DNA of 64,000 nt from Lolium rigidum (GCF_022539505.1 NC_061512.1:149403962-149467961); one strand, 5' to 3'. Shown: positions 34,174 through 46,127, counted from the first letter of the stretch. Numbers and translations are program-made. Notes: generated from the letters alone by a model not told the origin.

Positions 34174-34373
34174 ACTATTTTTGTTGAGCCTCGGTGCTTG
34201 GGGCCTTGGGCCATCGAACTCACTGTTGATGTTTTTCCTTGCTGCTAATTGGTTGACCTTGCGGGCTCGCTCCTCCTATTTTTACAAACAGAACTGCAAG
34301 TCGCTTTCACAGGAATCAAGAAATCGGTACTGCATCTTGGCCAAACAAAATATTTTTCATCTCTTGCTTGCTA
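34174..34373. other. Short stretch without recognised features
   Basis: Ordinary AT-rich sequence between a DNA-element end and a MITE. No gene or repeat was recognised. Confidence 0.4.
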
Positions 34374-34626
34374 TTTCTTCCGTCCATTAATAAGAATAGG
34401 CTTAGCTAATGTCTTTAATAAAAAAAACTAAAATTCAACGAACATAAAAAAAAGGTGACACCAAATTAGTATATTATGAAGCTACATTTCAAGATGGATC
34501 TAGTGACTAGTGATATTAATTTAGTGTCATAAAAATTGCTGCTTTTTCTTAGAGGTTGATCAAATATATTAAAGTTTAACTTAGGAAAAAAGCTAAACAC
34601 AACTTATTTGTGGATGGTGGAGGGAG
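34374..34626. mobile_element. Stowaway-like MITE (about 253 bp)
   Basis: It is flanked by TA on both sides (34372-34373 and 34627-34628). The left end TTTCTTCCGTCCATTAATAA and right end TTATTTGTGGATGGTGGAGGG are decayed inverted repeats of the CTCCCTCC type. The interior is AT-rich without coding potential. Confidence 0.65.
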
Positions 34627-35026
34627 TATGTAAATTTCTAAAATCAAGTAAGCAAATGCATTTTCAAGCTTAAAAATCATCTTTCGATGTTACGATGAAA
34701 TTAGAGCAAAATTAGCATGAAGAGTAGATTTTGACGGTCAAATTTTTTTGGTCCCCCCTCTGCTTTTGGTCACGCTCCGCCACTGGTCATGGTTTCAAAG
34801 CTGGATCTTGCGTCAGTGCATGTCGGAGGTCACCTTCATTGTCCTAGAAACTATGTTCGGCAGGAGTTCTACTACGCGACTCCGTAGCCAACATTTTACC
34901 GAAGACTCCCAAACCCATGTATATACTTTGCACCGCGCTTACCCCCAATAACTAAGCACAGCTCGACAGAATTCTTCCTTGATCTCCTCTTGGCCTGTGG
35001 ATCAATCACTAGCTAGGGTGTTATAT

Positions 35027-36369
35027 TTTTTTTTTGAAACGAGGCAAAAGATTTGCCATTTTCATTAATAGAGAAGAAGTTTAGAGTGCCATAACAAATG
35101 CCTAGGACAAGCCCTAGGACTTTAACAAAAGCCTACTCTCCCGATATTATATTGCACAAATCCTTAGCGCCGGCCAAGCACCAAGCCCGAGCCTCATCTT
35201 TGATCTTGGCAATGATGACATTTGTGGCGGAAAGGTGGTGTCGGAAGACTCTAGCGTTGCGTTTCTTCCAAACTTCCCAAGAGATTAGCATGAGCAAGGA
35301 TGCTAAGGCTTTTCTATGTTGACCTCTTCGTAAGGCAATATTTGTCCACCACGCATCGACGTTTCGCTCATTGATCCAAAACTCCGTGGATCTATCGTGA
35401 ATACCGCACCAAGCTAGAATCTCCTTCCACACTCGCAAGGTGAAGCAACATTTATACATGAGGTGGTCCGCCGTCTCTTGGACTTGGTTGCATAGAGGGC
35501 AATTTCCACAATTTTCCCACCCTCTACGTTGAAGCCTATCCACCGTCCAAACTCTATTTTGCATAACCAACCAAGCGAAGAACTTGCACTTTGGAGGCGC
35601 CCAAACCTTCCAAACCGTAGAATTTAGGGAGGTTGAGACAAGGCCGTCGAATTGTATCTTATAGGCCGAGGAGGCGGAATATTTCCCATCATTAGTGAAC
35701 TTCCAAGTAATGGTGTCCGGAACATCATGAGGTAGGTGCACATCTTGAAGGAGACCCCAAAGGTTGACAAATTCCTCAATGTGAGGCACCCCAAACTTGT
35801 GAGAGATCTTGATTTGGTTGACCCAAAAGTTGTTATGGAGAGCCTTCCGGACATTGCAATTCTTCTTCTTGGACATTGCAAAGATCAAGGGCGCCAAATC
35901 ACATGGACAAAGTCCTCCAAGCCAAGGAGAGGTCCAAAACTTCGCTTTTTCACCGTTTCCTATATTGACAAAAGTGGAGGCCGCAAATAGGGTCCGGTCC
36001 TCCTTGTTGCATGGATTACCAAGACCGGTCCAAGCTTTCGAATCATCGGTCCACTCAGGCCATAACCATCTTAGCCTTAGAGCGGCGGAAAACTTCTCTA
36101 GGTGCAAGATACCAAGGCCACCAAGCTTGGTAGGACGACAAACTTTGGCCCAATTAACTTTGCACTTGCCTCCCGTCACTTTGTCTTTGCCCGCCCAAAG
36201 AAAAGCCCGGAGAAGAGCCATGATGCTATGGGTGACCCCCTTTGGAAGGTCGATGGAGGTGATATGATGGATTATTTGGGAAGTAAGGACGGAGCGTACC
36301 AACACTCTTCTACCGGCCTTGTTCACATTCTTCCAATTTCCGGCGGCAAACTTTCCGGCGATTTTATCT
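35027..36369 (-). mobile_element. 5'-truncated L1-type LINE (about 1.34 kb)
   Basis: A T-run at 35026-35035 is the poly(A) tail read from the other strand. The flanks TGTTATAT (35019-35026) and TGTAATAT (36370-36377) differ at one base and are a likely target duplication. The paralogous site near 48970 (GGCGTTATATAGAGACAC) lacks the element. Confidence 0.85.
35133..36369 (-). pseudogene. C-terminal part of LINE ORF2 (reverse transcriptase tail and zf-RVT)
   Basis: One frame is open for over 400 codons on the minus strand and ends at 35133. It holds the conserved post-palm segment AGRRVLVRSVLTSQIIH and KLGGLGILHLEKFSAALRLR, then the zf-RVT region WAPPKCKFFAWLVMQNRVWT, CPLCNQVQETADHLMYKCC, and a tail ISWEVWKKRNARVF. 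Endonuclease and the catalytic reverse transcriptase motifs are missing because of 5' truncation. The frame has no stop, so insertion was recent or the copy has been lucky. It is not expected to function. Confidence 0.85.
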
Positions 36370-37089
36370 TGTAATATAGACACCTAAACTGCATCAGTTC
36401 ATGCAACCAACATAATATGGTGAGGACTGAGGAGTTTGGTGCACCTATCAACTGAGCATAAGCAAATCAATGAGCCACACGTTAACTCCTACACCCAGCT
36501 GAACATGTAGGATGCAACCCTTTCTCATATGCTCATAGCTCATAAATATATTTTCATATCGTGTATGTTTGGCATTGTAGGTGTTGATATTTTTTTTACT
36601 CGTATATTATATTAGCCAAACTTTTAAAAAAAAATTGTCCGGCATCCTATTTTGGGGAGGGGGTACATAATAGCATAAAGACAAGGAACAAGACTCTAAA
36701 CTAATTCAATCACTTTCAGCTCTTTGTGATCGAATCCCCTCCCTGGCAATCGAGCGCTTGAGCAATCACTTTCCATGGCGCGGAAGCGCTCGCGAAGCGA
36801 GTCAATTCCCTTTTTATCACTTAGTGTTTTAATTGCGTTCACACGTATTCACACTAACAGACTTCTATTACTACTTTGCAAGTTGCATGTAGCCAAGAGC
36901 GTTCACACTGCATGCATGCACATGCACAGATCATCTCATGGATTTGCATTTAATGAGCGTTCACACTTTCATAAGTTGTTGCATGCATACACATAGCATA
37001 TCACTCTTTTTCTTCAGCACGAGGCAGGCTCTCAATTAAATTAATTTTTTAAACAAAAAAAGAGCTGCTACATTTTTTAAATTAAATTA

Positions 37090-37535
37090 AATTTTTAGGG
37101 TTGATATTTATTTATATTTTACCATTGATAAATAGCGGGTCACCGGGTTGATAGCTTGTAAAATAAAAGAGAGTCGCTAAAATATTCTAAATGAAATACT
37201 TTTTAGGGTTATTATTTATTTATTTTTACGAGTTGATAAATAACGAGGCACCAGGTTGATAGCTTGTAAAATAAAATAAAATATTCGCTAAAATATTCTA
37301 AATGAAATACTTTTTAGGATTGGTAGTTATTTTATAATTACCATTGATAAATAACGGAGCATCGGGTTGATAACTTGTAAACTAAAAAGAGTCGCCAAAA
37401 TATTCGAAATGAAGTTAGATTTTTAGGGTTGGTAGTTATTTATATTTACCGTTGATAAATAACAGGACACCGGGTTGATAGCTTCTAAACTAAAAAATAT
37501 TCGGTAAAATGTTTAAAATAAAATTAACTTTCGGG
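37090..37535. repeat. Tandem repeat, about 4 units of 105-120 bp
   Basis: Recurring words are GGGTTGATAGCTTGTAAA, AAAATATTC.AAATGAAATAC and ATTGATAAATAACGG, spaced about 105-120 bp. Units share the GTTGATAA word with the larger repeat that follows, suggesting the 300-bp unit grew from it. Confidence 0.75.
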
Positions 37536-38733
37536 TTGATAATTTTATACATCTACCATTGATCACTCAAGTACGGAGGGGTTGATTATTCGAATAGGAG
37601 AGGGTTGATAACTTTTAGCCAGAAAAATAGTTTCTCGAAACATATCAACATGGGTGCTAGTTTTGAAGATCTCGTCGAGACGGATTTATTGGTGAAAGCG
37701 GATCTTAATTTGGAGTTGTCGTTTGAAAGTTAAAACGTTTTGAATTTTGAAATTTGGAAAAGATTCCACTCGACATCAGCAGATTTGTCTATTTGTGCAT
37801 GCATGCGTAACTTTCCCTCAATACCCTGCACTGAGGTTGATAATTTTATACATTTACCGTTGATCACTTAAGTACGGAGGGGTTGATTATTCGAATAGGA
37901 GAGGGTTGATAACTTTTAGCCAGAAAAAAAGTTTCTCGAAACATATCAACATGGGTGCTAGTTTTGAAGATCTCGTCGAGACGGATTTATTGGTGAAAGC
38001 GGATCTTAATTTGGAGTTGTCGTTTGAAAGTTAAAACGTTTTGAATTTTGAAATTTGGAAAAGATTCCGCTGACATCGGCAGATTCGTCTGTTTCTACAT
38101 GCATGCGTAACTTTCCCTCAATACCTCGCACCGGGTTGATAATTTTATACATTTACCGTTGATCACTCAAGTACCGAGGGGTTGATTATTCGAATAGGAG
38201 AGGGTTGATAACTTTTAGCCGTAAAAAAGTTTCTCGAAACATATCAACATGGGTGCTAGTTTTGAAGATCTCGTCGAGACGGATTTATTGGTGAAAGCGG
38301 ATCTTAATTTGGAGTTGTCGTTTGAAAGTTAAAACGTTTTGAATTTTCAAATTTGGAAAAGATTCCACTGACATCAGCAAATTCGTCTTTTGTGTACATG
38401 CATGCAGTAACTTTCCTCAATAGCTCGCACTGGGTTGATAATTTTATACATTTACCGTTGATCACTCAAGTACGGAGGGGTTGATTATTCGAATAGGAGA
38501 GGGTTGATAACTTTTAGTCAGAAAAAAAGTTTCTCGAAATATATCAACATGGGTGCTAGTTTTGAAGACCTCGTCGAGACGGATTTATTGGTGAAAACAG
38601 ATCTTAAATCGGAGTTGTCGTTTGTGAGATAAAACGTTTTGAGTTTTGAAATTTGGAAAAGATTCCGCTTACATCGACAGATTCGTCTGTTTTAACATGC
38701 ATGCAGAACTTTCCCTTAATAGCCTCCACTACA
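37536..38733. repeat. Minisatellite, four units of about 300 bp
   Basis: Units begin TTGATAATTTTATACAT at 37536, 37837, 38136 and 38435 (spacing 301, 299, 299). Each carries GGTGCTAGTTTTGAAGA, CTCGTCGAGACGGATTTATT and AAAACGTTTTGA in order. Copies differ at few positions, the last most. Each unit includes the palindrome GCATGCATGC or a variant of it. No open frame runs through them. Confidence 0.9.
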
Positions 38734-38834
38734 GTCCAAAATTTGCCAAAAATGGAATTTTTTTTTGGTTGGAAACCGATCGCTTAATCCCTCCCTAGCG
38801 CTCGAGCGCTAGCTAGGGCAGCCCCTTTGTGATC

Positions 38835-39365
38835 CCGATACAGCTCCTTGAAAATTCAGATGGAAGGCGAGACCTAGCATGGGTGTAGGCCTGTAGGGAG
38901 TAGTCACGGAGGGATATTTTCCGCGAAAATACAAGTTCACTGCCTAATTAGTTTCTAGAATTAACACTACGGATTAATGCTATTAGAATGGGGCCTCGTG
39001 CAAACACCGACTCCGAGCAGGCTTCAACGAACGGCATTCCTGGATTGTGGCAGAACAAAACACCGACCTCAAGGAACGAAACTCCTGACTCCATGTCGGG
39101 GACACGCTCCATCGTCTGAGAGGCTTCGTTTGGTTCAACTTGTGTCCAGTTGGTTGTCAGATGCAACAGTTCGCTCGTGTAGCCAACACTTCACCGGTAC
39201 CTCCCACACCCATGTCTTCATTTTTCATTGCTCTTGTACACATCAACTCAGCTCAGCTCTGAGTTCAAAAAAAAAATCAGCTCATCTCAACTCGGGACTA
39301 CTCATATTACAGGCTTGATCTTCTCTTGGGGTATGGGTCAACCACTACCTAGCAGCGTTATATAT
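38835..39365. repeat. Tandem low-copy unit U3, first part
   Basis: 39110-39300 matches 23165-23350 (markers CTTGTGTCCAGTTGGTTGTC against CTTGTGTCCAGTTCCCTCTT, and GTGTAGCCAACACTTCACC). A short direct repeat (CAGCTCA.CTCA) and an A-run near 39265 are private to this copy. The unit is interrupted by a LINE at 39366. Confidence 0.7.
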
Positions 39366-39756
39366 TTTTTTTAGACAAACAGGGAGCGCTCCCCAGCTCC
39401 ATTCTCATTAGAAAATGAAACACATAGCGTTTTGCAACCTAGATAGTTGAAACTAAAGGACATCCAGCCCACCAGCTAAGCTGAGGATCTTATAAGAAAA
39501 CATGTTTAAAGGCCTCAACCTAAGAGAGACCAGCCGCAACACAAAGGTTCCAAAGCTTGTGGCCAGAAAGAACTAGAAACACTAAGATAAAGCGCTAAAC
39601 CACATCTCCAACTTCCCAGGTCAGGCCATCAAATCACCACATGGATGTTGTCAGCCTCTTTCGGGTGCTTGGACAGATAGGCTTCAGAGGCGCGCCCTTG
39701 ATGGAGAGAAGCCGTGGACGACTTCCAGGTCGAAATCCAGTCAAACGACGAGCACT

Positions 39757-42700
39757 TCAATCCGGCATCAGCGATGGCACCATCCTCAGTCTCCTCACCA
39801 GCGCGCACTTGAATTTTTCCACCAGATCCCAAGCCAGGTTTTTGAAAGGAACCTGCCATATCCTTAGGTATGATAGGAGTAATCCCCACACCTGCTTCAT
39901 GGACAACCAAGTTTTTCTGTTAAACACCAAGTGATTCCTATTGTTCCAAATGCACCAAATAACTGCAGATGAAACCACATTTAATTGCTCCAGCTTTTTA
40001 TTGCACATGACCACTTCGATGCAAGGGATAAGTAATCTACAATTTCTACATCAAAAATTTCTTGCACCACAGACCAAAGCAATCTAGATACCAGGCAGTC
40101 AAAGAACAGGTGTTTAACAGATTCTAATTCACTACAGAGTTCGCAATATAAAGGTTTCTGAATACCTCTTTGTCTAAGATTGTCCCTAGTCATGATCTTG
40201 TTTTGGGACAACAACCAGAGGAAAATTTGCACTCTAGGTGGGATTTTTAAGTCCCAGACAGCAGGCAAGAAAACTGGTTGAACCCCTCTAAAATTGATAA
40301 TAGCATACAAAGATTTAGAAGAATAAACCCCTTTCGACTCATACTTCCAAATCAACCGATCCTCTTCTACGTAAAAAGTGATAGTTTGAGCAATTTCACA
40401 AATCTCAAGCCACATTTCCATCATATGTGAAGTAAAAGTTCTTCTAAAGTCACATTTTAACTGTTGCCCATCCCATAGGTCAGCAACAGTTTTCATTTGT
40501 TGATTAACCACAAAATAAATGTCCCAATACTGAGTGGATAGAGGAGCATTTCCAAACCAAGTATCCTCCCGTAATCTAACAGCTTCTACCATTCCCAATT
40601 TTCCACTTATAACCAAACTTAACTGCTCTAGCCGCCCACATCATACCCTTCCAAAATACAGAAGGGTTAATGTCCTGGCAACAGAAAATGTTGGGGTTTC
40701 TAGTATTGTATTTAGCATCAACAATTCTTTTCCAAAGACTCCCCTCTCCATAGATATATCTTTTGACCCATGAGTCAACTAAACATATATTTAGATCTTG
40801 TAGATTTGGGATACCAAGCCCACCATACTCCTTCCTCATGCAAATAGAAGGCCAGTTAGCTAAGTGGATTTTCTTATTCCCATCTACATCATCCCACATG
40901 CAATTGGCTATCTGAGTGTTGATAAGATCTACAGCCCATTTGGGGAACTTGAAAAAGGAGAGCATATATATAGGAATGCTAGATAAAACAGTCTGGATGA
41001 GGATTCTTTTTGCCTCTAAGGACAACAGTTTCCCCCTCCATCCCGCCATTCTACAAAGCAGACTATCAACCAAAGGTTGCAGTATCTTCTCTTTGAGTTT
41101 ACTAAAATGCAGGGGAGACCTAGATATTTCGAGAGGGAATTTTCCAGACAACACATTGGAAGATATCTAGGAAAGGAACAAGTTCCTCCTCCTCCATATT
41201 AATAGCCATCAACTCACTTTTGTGATAATTGATTTTCATCCCTGACACCTGTTCGAAACAAGTAAGGGTCCACTTGAGGTTTATAGCATTTTTTTCATTT
41301 TTTTCTAGGAAAAGCAGGGTGTCATCTGCATACTGCAGACTAATCACTCCACCAGGAACTAAATGTGGACACAACCCTGTAATCAAGCCACAAGAAGCAC
41401 CTTTGTTCACCATTTTCGAAAAAACATCAACCACAAAATTAAAAAGAAGGGGAGCAAAAGGGTCCCCTTGTCTTAACCCTTTACCAGTGAGGAAAAAGTC
41501 TCCCTCCACATCATTTACTTTAACCCCAACAGATCCCCCTTGGGTTATCTGTTTAATCATGGAGATAATTTTCCCCCCAAATCCTCTAAGTTGTAGAATT
41601 TCATAAAGGAAGTCAAGATTTACTCTATCATAAGCCTTTTCATAATCTATTTTGAAAACTAACCCTTTCTCTTTCCTTCTATAGACTTCATGGATGATTT
41701 CATGAGCTGAAACCACACTCTCTAAGATAAACCTACCTTTAATGAATGCAGATTGTTGCTGGGAAATCAATCTATCTACCAGGGAAGAGAATCTATTAGT
41801 AATAACTTTGGTGAAAATCTTGAACACACAGTTCAAAAGACTTATAGGCCTAAACTTCCTCATTTCTTTTGCATCATCCTCTTTTGGAATCAAAGTGATC
41901 ATGGCAAAATTTAATCTATATATATCTAGCCTATTATGATACCAATCATCAAAAAGTTCAAAGAGATCCTCTTTAACCACATCCCAAAAGGATTGGAAAA
42001 ACAGAAAGGACAAGCCATCTGGGCCAGGTGCTCCCTCAGCATAAGACCCAAACACAGCCTCTTTAATTTCCTTCTCAGTAAACATCTTCTCTAACTCAGT
42101 ATTCTCCTGTATAGTAACTTTCTCTTCATGAGAGAAGAAATCATCCATTAACCTAATGTCAGGTCTCTCCTCCCTCCTAAATAACTCTTTATAAAAGTTA
42201 GTAGCTATTCTAAGCATGCCTTTTTGATCAGTAACCGGACCCTCTGGCCCCTCTAAAACATTGATTCTTTTCTTCCTTCTACGTTGGTTAGCTATAGCAT
42301 GGAAATATGCTGTATTCCTATCCCCCTCAAGGATATTCCTATCTCTAGATCTCTGTCTAGCCTTGGTCTCCTCAATGATCCAATATGTATTTAGCTCAGC
42401 GATAATATCATCTAGTCTTTTCCTACTATTATCATCTAAAGGCTGGGTTTCAGCAGCAATATCTAAGGAGTCATATTCCTCCATAAGTTCTTTTTTGTGC
42501 TTCCTAATATCAGCTTCTAAATTAGCACTCCACCCCCTAGCTAGTTTCCTAAAATACTTACACTTATCATGCCAACTATCAATAGCAGTTTTATTGCCCC
42601 TATCCAAACTCCGGGCTTTGATCACTAAATCCTTAAAGTCAGGCCTAGATAACCACCATTTTTCAAACTTAAAACTACTTTTCTTTGGAATCTGGCTACA

Positions 42701-43399
42701 TCCAGAATCCCAAATGATGGGGGTATGATCACTCCCTATTCTAGGTAGAGCTCTGGCATGAGCTAAAGGAAATTTTTCTTCAAACTCAGTTGTGCAGAAA
42801 ATCCTGTCAATTCTACTCATGATCAAGTTTTCCTGGTTATTGGCCCAAGTAAAAGATCTACCAGCTAAACCAATCTCTACTAGGGCCCAAATATCTATCC
42901 AGGCATTAAACTTCTCTGCCCACCTATGATCAATGACACCATTACTTTTATCCGACTGGGATCTAACAAGGTTGAAATCACCACCAATAATGGCAGGACC
43001 CTCCCAATGAAGGAAGAGTTCATGAAGTTCAGAAATAAAGTCATCCTTTTTTTCTTCATAAGGAGAACCATACACAGTGGTAATTCTAACAGTTATATCA
43101 TTTATCTTGTTCCTAACAATAACACTAACAGAAAAACTTCTAACATCCCAAGATATAATGTCAAACAGATCAAGATTTAAACCTACTAAAATCCCCCCTG
43201 CAGAACCAACCGCAGGTAGGTGATTCCAAGCAAAGTTCATGTTCCCTAAAACACATTTAAGGTAAGAATTGCTAAACTGCTGCTTTTTAGTTTCTTGGAA
43301 ACCAATGTAGTCTAATTGCAGAGGCACAAGGTTTTCATCTATATACCTTTGCCTACCCAGGGCTTGAATCCCTCTACCATTCCAGAAACCACACTTCAT
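39757..43399 (-). pseudogene. LINE ORF2: endonuclease, reverse transcriptase, zf-RVT; frameshifted
   Basis: It starts [17 protein letters not shown] at 43399, four bases inside the ORF1 end. The endonuclease keeps its Asn, Glu, Asp and His sites in WNGRG, FQETK, GGDFNLV and IGSDHTPI. Reverse transcriptase keeps [24 protein letters not shown] and the active site [11 protein letters not shown] (about 41345-41313). The first frame ends at 41120; shifts near 41140, 40600 and 40000 lead to LSFFKFPKWAVDLINTQ, then zf-RVT (WDLKIPPRVQIFLWLLSQN, CELCSELESVKHLFFDC) and a tail near 39757. All catalytic residues are visible, so only the shifts disable it. Confidence 0.92.
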
Positions 43400-45006
43400 C
43401 TAAGTGACTTCCTGGGGTGCTTGCCCCGCTTTTTCCTAGTCACATGAACCCACACATTCTCACCTCTATCATCAAACTCCTGATCTGTATTATACTGATC
43501 AGGAGTTCTGGGGCACTCACCATCTGACAACATATCTACATCTAGTGTAGGATCTAGATTTCCATCAGAAGAACCCATCTGAATATTATCAGGACCTAAT
43601 CTATCAGATTCCATACTAACATCTATCACTTCAGTGTCTACATGAATCCCTATTTTCCTAGCCATATCACTTAACTCTTCTATTTGCAGAACATGAAAAG
43701 GATTGGATCTGATTATACCTGTCATTTTTGAAGCAGCTCCAAGAGTATTCTTCTTCTCCTTCAGCTCCATAGCTTTATCCATCACATTTTTTGATCTATC
43801 AATCCTGTCACTCTGCCTACTAGGTTGTACAGGGCCCCAAGATTTCTTCTGTTTCTTCCCAGCACCTTGATCTTCTCTATCTTTCATCAGATCATGAAAA
43901 GCTGGCATGATGTCCTCAGGCAGATGAGTTTGTTCTGTTGCAGCTTCTTCCATCCTCTCAGCAAAGGATTGACCATCCTCATTCCAGAAGCTAGTAACTT
44001 CAGATCTCACACTCTCATCAGCATTGTTGGAAGCATCCAGATGAATTGACCATCAGTTCCAATAGCACCCTTCTCCATCAGCAACTTGTAAACCTCACAG
44101 CCAGGAATCACTTCATCAGAAGTGTCAGCAGCTAACATAGCATTCTGTCTCCCATGATTTGCATTCCCAGTTTCTACTTGATGATTGGACCCACCACTAG
44201 ATTGGGAGTTAGTGGTGTTTCTATTTGCCTCAGATCTCCCATCAGTGTCCATTCCATTGTTTCCATTTCCAGTCCCTCCTCCTATATTGCCATTATCCTG
44301 TCCAGTAGGTAATTCTCTCTGACCCCCAGCTGCATTTGGTAGCTCAGCAGTGAACTGTAGTTGGAAAAGTTTCCCATGGAAATTGAACAGCCTACCAGCA
44401 GGGATTCTATTAGGATCTCTGCAAAGAATTTCCACCCTAACAACCTCAGCACAGTTCTTGAAAATGCTTTGCCAATCCACTTTTTTTAACAGACCACACA
44501 CAGACACAGCTTGGTCAAAAATATTCCACTCACACCATGGAGGCAGCAACCCTCTAATCTGAATCCAAGTTTCTACCAAAGTTTCCACAGGTTCTGGGTC
44601 ATCAAACCACTTAGTAACAGAGACAGTGACCCCTTCTTTTGCCAAGCCAAACCTGGGGTACCCAATCACTTGCTCTACAGGGATGTGTGGTGGGAATTTC
44701 ACCAGGTAGGACCAATCTCCAAGCTCCCTAATCTGCCAGGGCCAATTTGTCTTGTAGATATTTGAGAATTCTCTGCCAAGGTCTTCCCTGCTAATCTCAC
44801 CATCTTCAATAGTCACCACTCCACAGTTCCTTGTAGAGCTGATGGGGTTGACACTGATTTCAGGGGCTTCAATATGATAAAAGCCAAGACCATTAGCAGA
44901 ACTCCCTATGTATCTAGCAATCTGGTGAGGTCTCTTGAGCACTGGGCAGTCATCTACAGCATGATTGTTGGCTTTGCAGATGAAGCAACATGCCCCTTTA
45001 GAGCAG
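43396..45006 (-). pseudogene. LINE ORF1, nucleic-acid-binding protein, truncated and frameshifted
   Basis: The retained part begins at a zinc knuckle CFICKANNHAVDDC (C-X2-C-X4-H-X4-C, about 44985-44945), followed by a DUF4283-like stretch (WPWQIRELGDWSYLVKFPPH ... WIQIRGLLPPWCEW ... VVRVEILCRDPNRIP). A Gly/Asn-rich linker follows. Near 44030 the frame shifts and continues with SEVTSFWNEDGQSFAERMEE to a basic tail ending at 43396. The frame's first residues at 45026-45007 are flanking DNA, not LINE. ORF1 proteins coat LINE RNA. Confidence 0.85.
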
Positions 45007-45203
45007 GCAGCGTTATATATTGCCACCTAAACTGCAGCAGCTAATGAAATCAAACATATTATGACGGTAAGGAGGTTGTTGCTCCTATCGGACTGAACGT
45101 ACACTAGTAAATGCACTCACCTAATCAAGTAGGGTGCGACTGTGTTGTCAACACTAGTACCTACCAGGAGTGGCATTTGAACTGGAAATAGAACTACTCA
45201 GCA

Positions 45204-45555
45204 GTACGCTTGACAGTGAACAAATCCAATTCGGTGTGATCTAGATGTCTGGAGAAAACATGCCGGTTCAATCTAATGCTGGGATTCTCTACGTGTGATA
45301 GCTAGCTTCTAATTGGCTGTTTACTCATGATGGAAACCCATAGGGTCGAGTCTAATGGGTTTTCTTCGTTGTGATCTGAGTACGCTTGACAGTGAACGGA
45401 TCCAATTCGGTGTGATCTAGATGTCTGGAGAAAACATGCCGGCTCAATCTAATGCTGAGATTCTCTACGTGTGATAGCTAGCTTCTAATTCGTTGTTTAC
45501 TCATGATAGAAACCCATAGGGTCGAGTCTAATGGGTTTTCTTCGTTGTGATCTAT
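45204..45555. repeat. Direct tandem duplication of 176 bp
   Basis: GTACGCTTGACAGTGAAC starts copies at 45204 and 45380; both end in GGTTTTCTTCGTTGTGATCT. I count about 7 differences in 176 bp. It is not found in the other units, so it arose after the large duplication. Confidence 0.93.
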
Positions 45556-45558
45556 TCC

Positions 45559-45640
45559 CTCCCTCCTACAATATAAGACATTTTTACAATTTATTTAGCT
45601 TGCAAAAAAATTCTTTGGTTGTCAGATGTAGGAAGTATTA
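45559..45640. mobile_element. Stowaway-like MITE relic (about 80 bp)
   Basis: It starts CTCCCTCCTACAATATAAGA and has TTTAGCTTGCAAAAA in the middle, the usual arrangement of small Stowaway elements with a central TAGCTTGCA. The right end (GTAGGAAG before TA) is decayed. A matching relic lies at about 23545-23625 in U1. Confidence 0.6.
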
Positions 45641-46056
45641 TTCTATTCTGTTTATATGGCTCTCTTGCGGCTGGGTTCCACGGTCTTCCAGTAAGAGGAA
45701 GAACCCAATAGAGTTTAAACAATGGTGTGATTTATAGTACATATGTGTCATGTTGTGGGAAATGCAATGACCATCGGCAGTGTTGGTGATACATACAAGT
45801 ATTAGGATCATTTATAGTCATTTTCGGTAAGATCGTCGAGCACAATGAGGACAAGGAAATGAACTGGTGAACGAAAATAGTATGGATATAATTTCTAGAA
45901 AAGATTGTGGATAGTATTTGTGAAGAAAATAAATAATGATGATATTAAATAATATTCAGAGATGGTTCAGTCCACAATATTAGCTCAAGATAAGCCGGCG
46001 ATCACACTTAATAGGGATGGGTGTTCTAGAGGGTGACGGGATAATTCTTAGTTAAT

Positions 46057-46127
46057 ACTCCTGGTTTTTAGTTCAAATTTATTAAATTTTAAATAAAGAC
46101 CCAACAATTATTATGGGTAGGAGGGAG
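46057..46127. mobile_element. Stowaway MITE relic, left end deleted
   Basis: It keeps TTTTTAGTTCAAATTTATTA and the right end ATTATTATGGGTAGGAGGGAG before TA. It is the paralogue of the fuller copy at 24101-24192. Confidence 0.65.

Larger units (their letters stand above)
34770..36730. repeat. Tandem low-copy unit U2, split by a LINE
   Basis: 34790-35026 matches 48740-48980 (markers AGCCAACATTTTACCGAAG and CTCTTGGCCTGTGGATCAA). 36378-36560 matches 48985-49290 (marker CATAATATGGTGAGG). 36690-36730 matches 46250-46290 just before a Mutator-like insertion. No gene seen. Confidence 0.7.
36731..38824. mobile_element. Mutator-like element (about 2.1 kb) filled with tandem repeats
   Basis: The flanks CTTTGTGAT (36722-36730 and 38825-38833) form the 9-bp duplication typical of Mutator elements. 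The paralogous unit at 46285-46300 reads CTTTTGTGATCCCGGTACAC, the empty site. Inner ends CCCTCCCTGGCAATCGAGCG and, from the right on the minus strand, CCCTAGCTAGCGCTCGAGCG agree at most positions. No transposase is present; the interior is short-period and 300-bp tandem repeats. It is therefore non-autonomous. Confidence 0.75.
39366..45006 (-). mobile_element. L1-type LINE (5.64 kb), 5'-truncated within ORF1
   Basis: A perfect 14-bp target duplication GCAGCGTTATATAT flanks it (39352-39365 and 45007-45020). The T-run at 39365-39372 marks the poly(A) tail, so it reads right to left. It carries most of ORF1 and all of ORF2. The paralogous unit near 23355 (GCAGTGTTATATATAGCCAC) shows the empty site. 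It is the largest LINE here and its protein motifs are well kept despite four or five frameshifts. Confidence 0.95.

Noticed and set aside
33298..34223. Long frames on both strands in the GC-rich block (up to 292 codons)
   Set aside because: High GC removes stops in all frames, the sequence is repetitive, and the translations are Arg/Pro/Ala-rich without motifs.
37090..38733. CRISPR-like regular repeats
   Set aside because: Units are about 300 bp and contiguous, without distinct spacers, in a plant genome and within a transposable element. It is a minisatellite.
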